Assembly (NCBI GenBank): GCA_007120485.1
Contig: SKNP01000518.1
Coordinates: 1-5,566, forward strand
Direction: 5' to 3'
DNA: 5,566 bases
Origin: Nitriliruptoraceae bacterium
Lineage (GTDB): Bacteria > Actinomycetota > Nitriliruptoria > Nitriliruptorales > Nitriliruptoraceae
The translations under genes were made by a program, and so were the position numbers. The notes under the pieces were generated by a model. That model was not told the origin of the DNA and ran no database searches. It was given only the letters and a program-made list of their open reading frames with translations. Below are positions 5,277-5,566 of this stretch, piece by piece (the stretch's first letter is position 1; each line of letters opens with the position of its first letter).

Positions 5277-5543
5277 ATGAACCTCCCCCCACCTGAGCCC
5301 TCACGATCGCCGCCGACACGGGCGGCGAGCAGCAGACCGGCGTCGTGGGACCTGATGGAGGGCCGCCTCGGAGCCGCACGCGTCGATGACCTGTTGGGCG
5401 AGGCGTCGTCGCGGCTGACCCGGCTCCTGACGGAGGTGGATCTCCCGAGCGACGTCTCCGACGGTGCACGCGAGACGCTGACGGCGGTCGAGGCCGCCCG
5501 CGAGAGCATCGCGACCACGCGACGCCGGCTGCGTACCCCCTGA
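5277..5543 (+). CDS. Small helical protein of unknown function
   Basis: I do not recognise this 88-residue protein. Its first 26 residues are Pro/Ser/Arg-rich and probably disordered. From Met27 it becomes amphipathic and helical (MEGRLGAARVDDLLGEASSR, then LTRLLTEVDLPSDVSDGARE and ARESIATTRRRL), suggesting two or three helices with leucine repeats and a basic end. It has no signal peptide, membrane segment or cysteine. Third-position G/C is high in the helical part, which supports coding on this strand. The ATG at 5277 has GGAG (5266-5269) 7 nt upstream. The ATG at 5355 (62 residues), with GGGA 4 nt upstream, is a credible alternative that omits the low-complexity part. It is divergent from the HypE-like gene and may share its control region. 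The opposite strand is also open here but gives only Ser/Arg-rich sequence. Confidence 0.5.
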   Translation: MNLPPPEPSRSPPTRAASSRPASWDLMEGRLGAARVDDLLGEASSRLTRLLTEVDLPSDVSDGARETLTAVEAARESIATTRRRLRTP

Positions 5544-5566
5544 TCCGTCCGTGTACCGGGCCGAAG

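Overview
This is a GC-rich window with strong G/C preference at third codon positions, frequent GTG starts and Asp/Glu/Ala/Arg-rich proteins. That suggests a high-GC actinobacterium. A halotolerant deep-branching lineage such as the Nitriliruptoria is possible, but that is only an impression. All large genes look like chromosomal housekeeping or metabolic genes. I see no integrase, transposase, tRNA, rRNA, CRISPR array or recognisable defence system.

Layout. The left third is read leftwards. A molybdopterin-dependent sulfite-oxidase-like oxidoreductase (1897 to 1052) is followed by a small flavodoxin-fold protein (920 to 462) and a GNAT acetyltransferase that runs off the window edge (456 to 1). 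The last two are 5 nt apart and probably co-transcribed. A divergent gap (1898-2130) leads into a rightward pair: a gamma-class carbonic anhydrase-like left-handed beta-helix protein (2131-2643), then an ArgE-type M20 acetylornithine deacetylase (2664-3824). The deacetylase may overlap its neighbour by an ATGA if the earlier start is used. A convergent gap (3825-4076) separates argE from a leftward HypE/PurM-superfamily ATP-binding protein (5075 to 4077). A second divergent gap (5076-5276) with short palindromes leads to a small rightward helical protein of unknown function (5277-5543).

The most unusual feature lies between the genes. Three of the intergenic gaps carry short tandem repeats, in four arrays of different unit length: about 3 x 25 bp (973-1047), 6 x 19 bp (1931-2044), nearly 6 x 14 bp (3819-3900, beginning inside the argE stop codon), and an exact 60-bp duplication (3968-4092) that copies the last four codons and stop of the HypE-like gene. 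The units share GACCGG/CCGGGTC-like words but are not one family. This looks like a minisatellite-prone genome or a set of intergenic regulatory or terminator-like repeats. I cannot decide which from one window.

The genes do not form one obvious pathway. ArgE makes ornithine for arginine biosynthesis, the carbonic anhydrase-like protein may act on bicarbonate/CO2, and the oxidoreductase and flavodoxin suggest redox functions. I did not find convincing evidence for a new multi-gene system. The better leads are the repeat arrays, the helical N-terminal extension on the oxidoreductase and the HypE-like protein without a HypE C-terminal tail.
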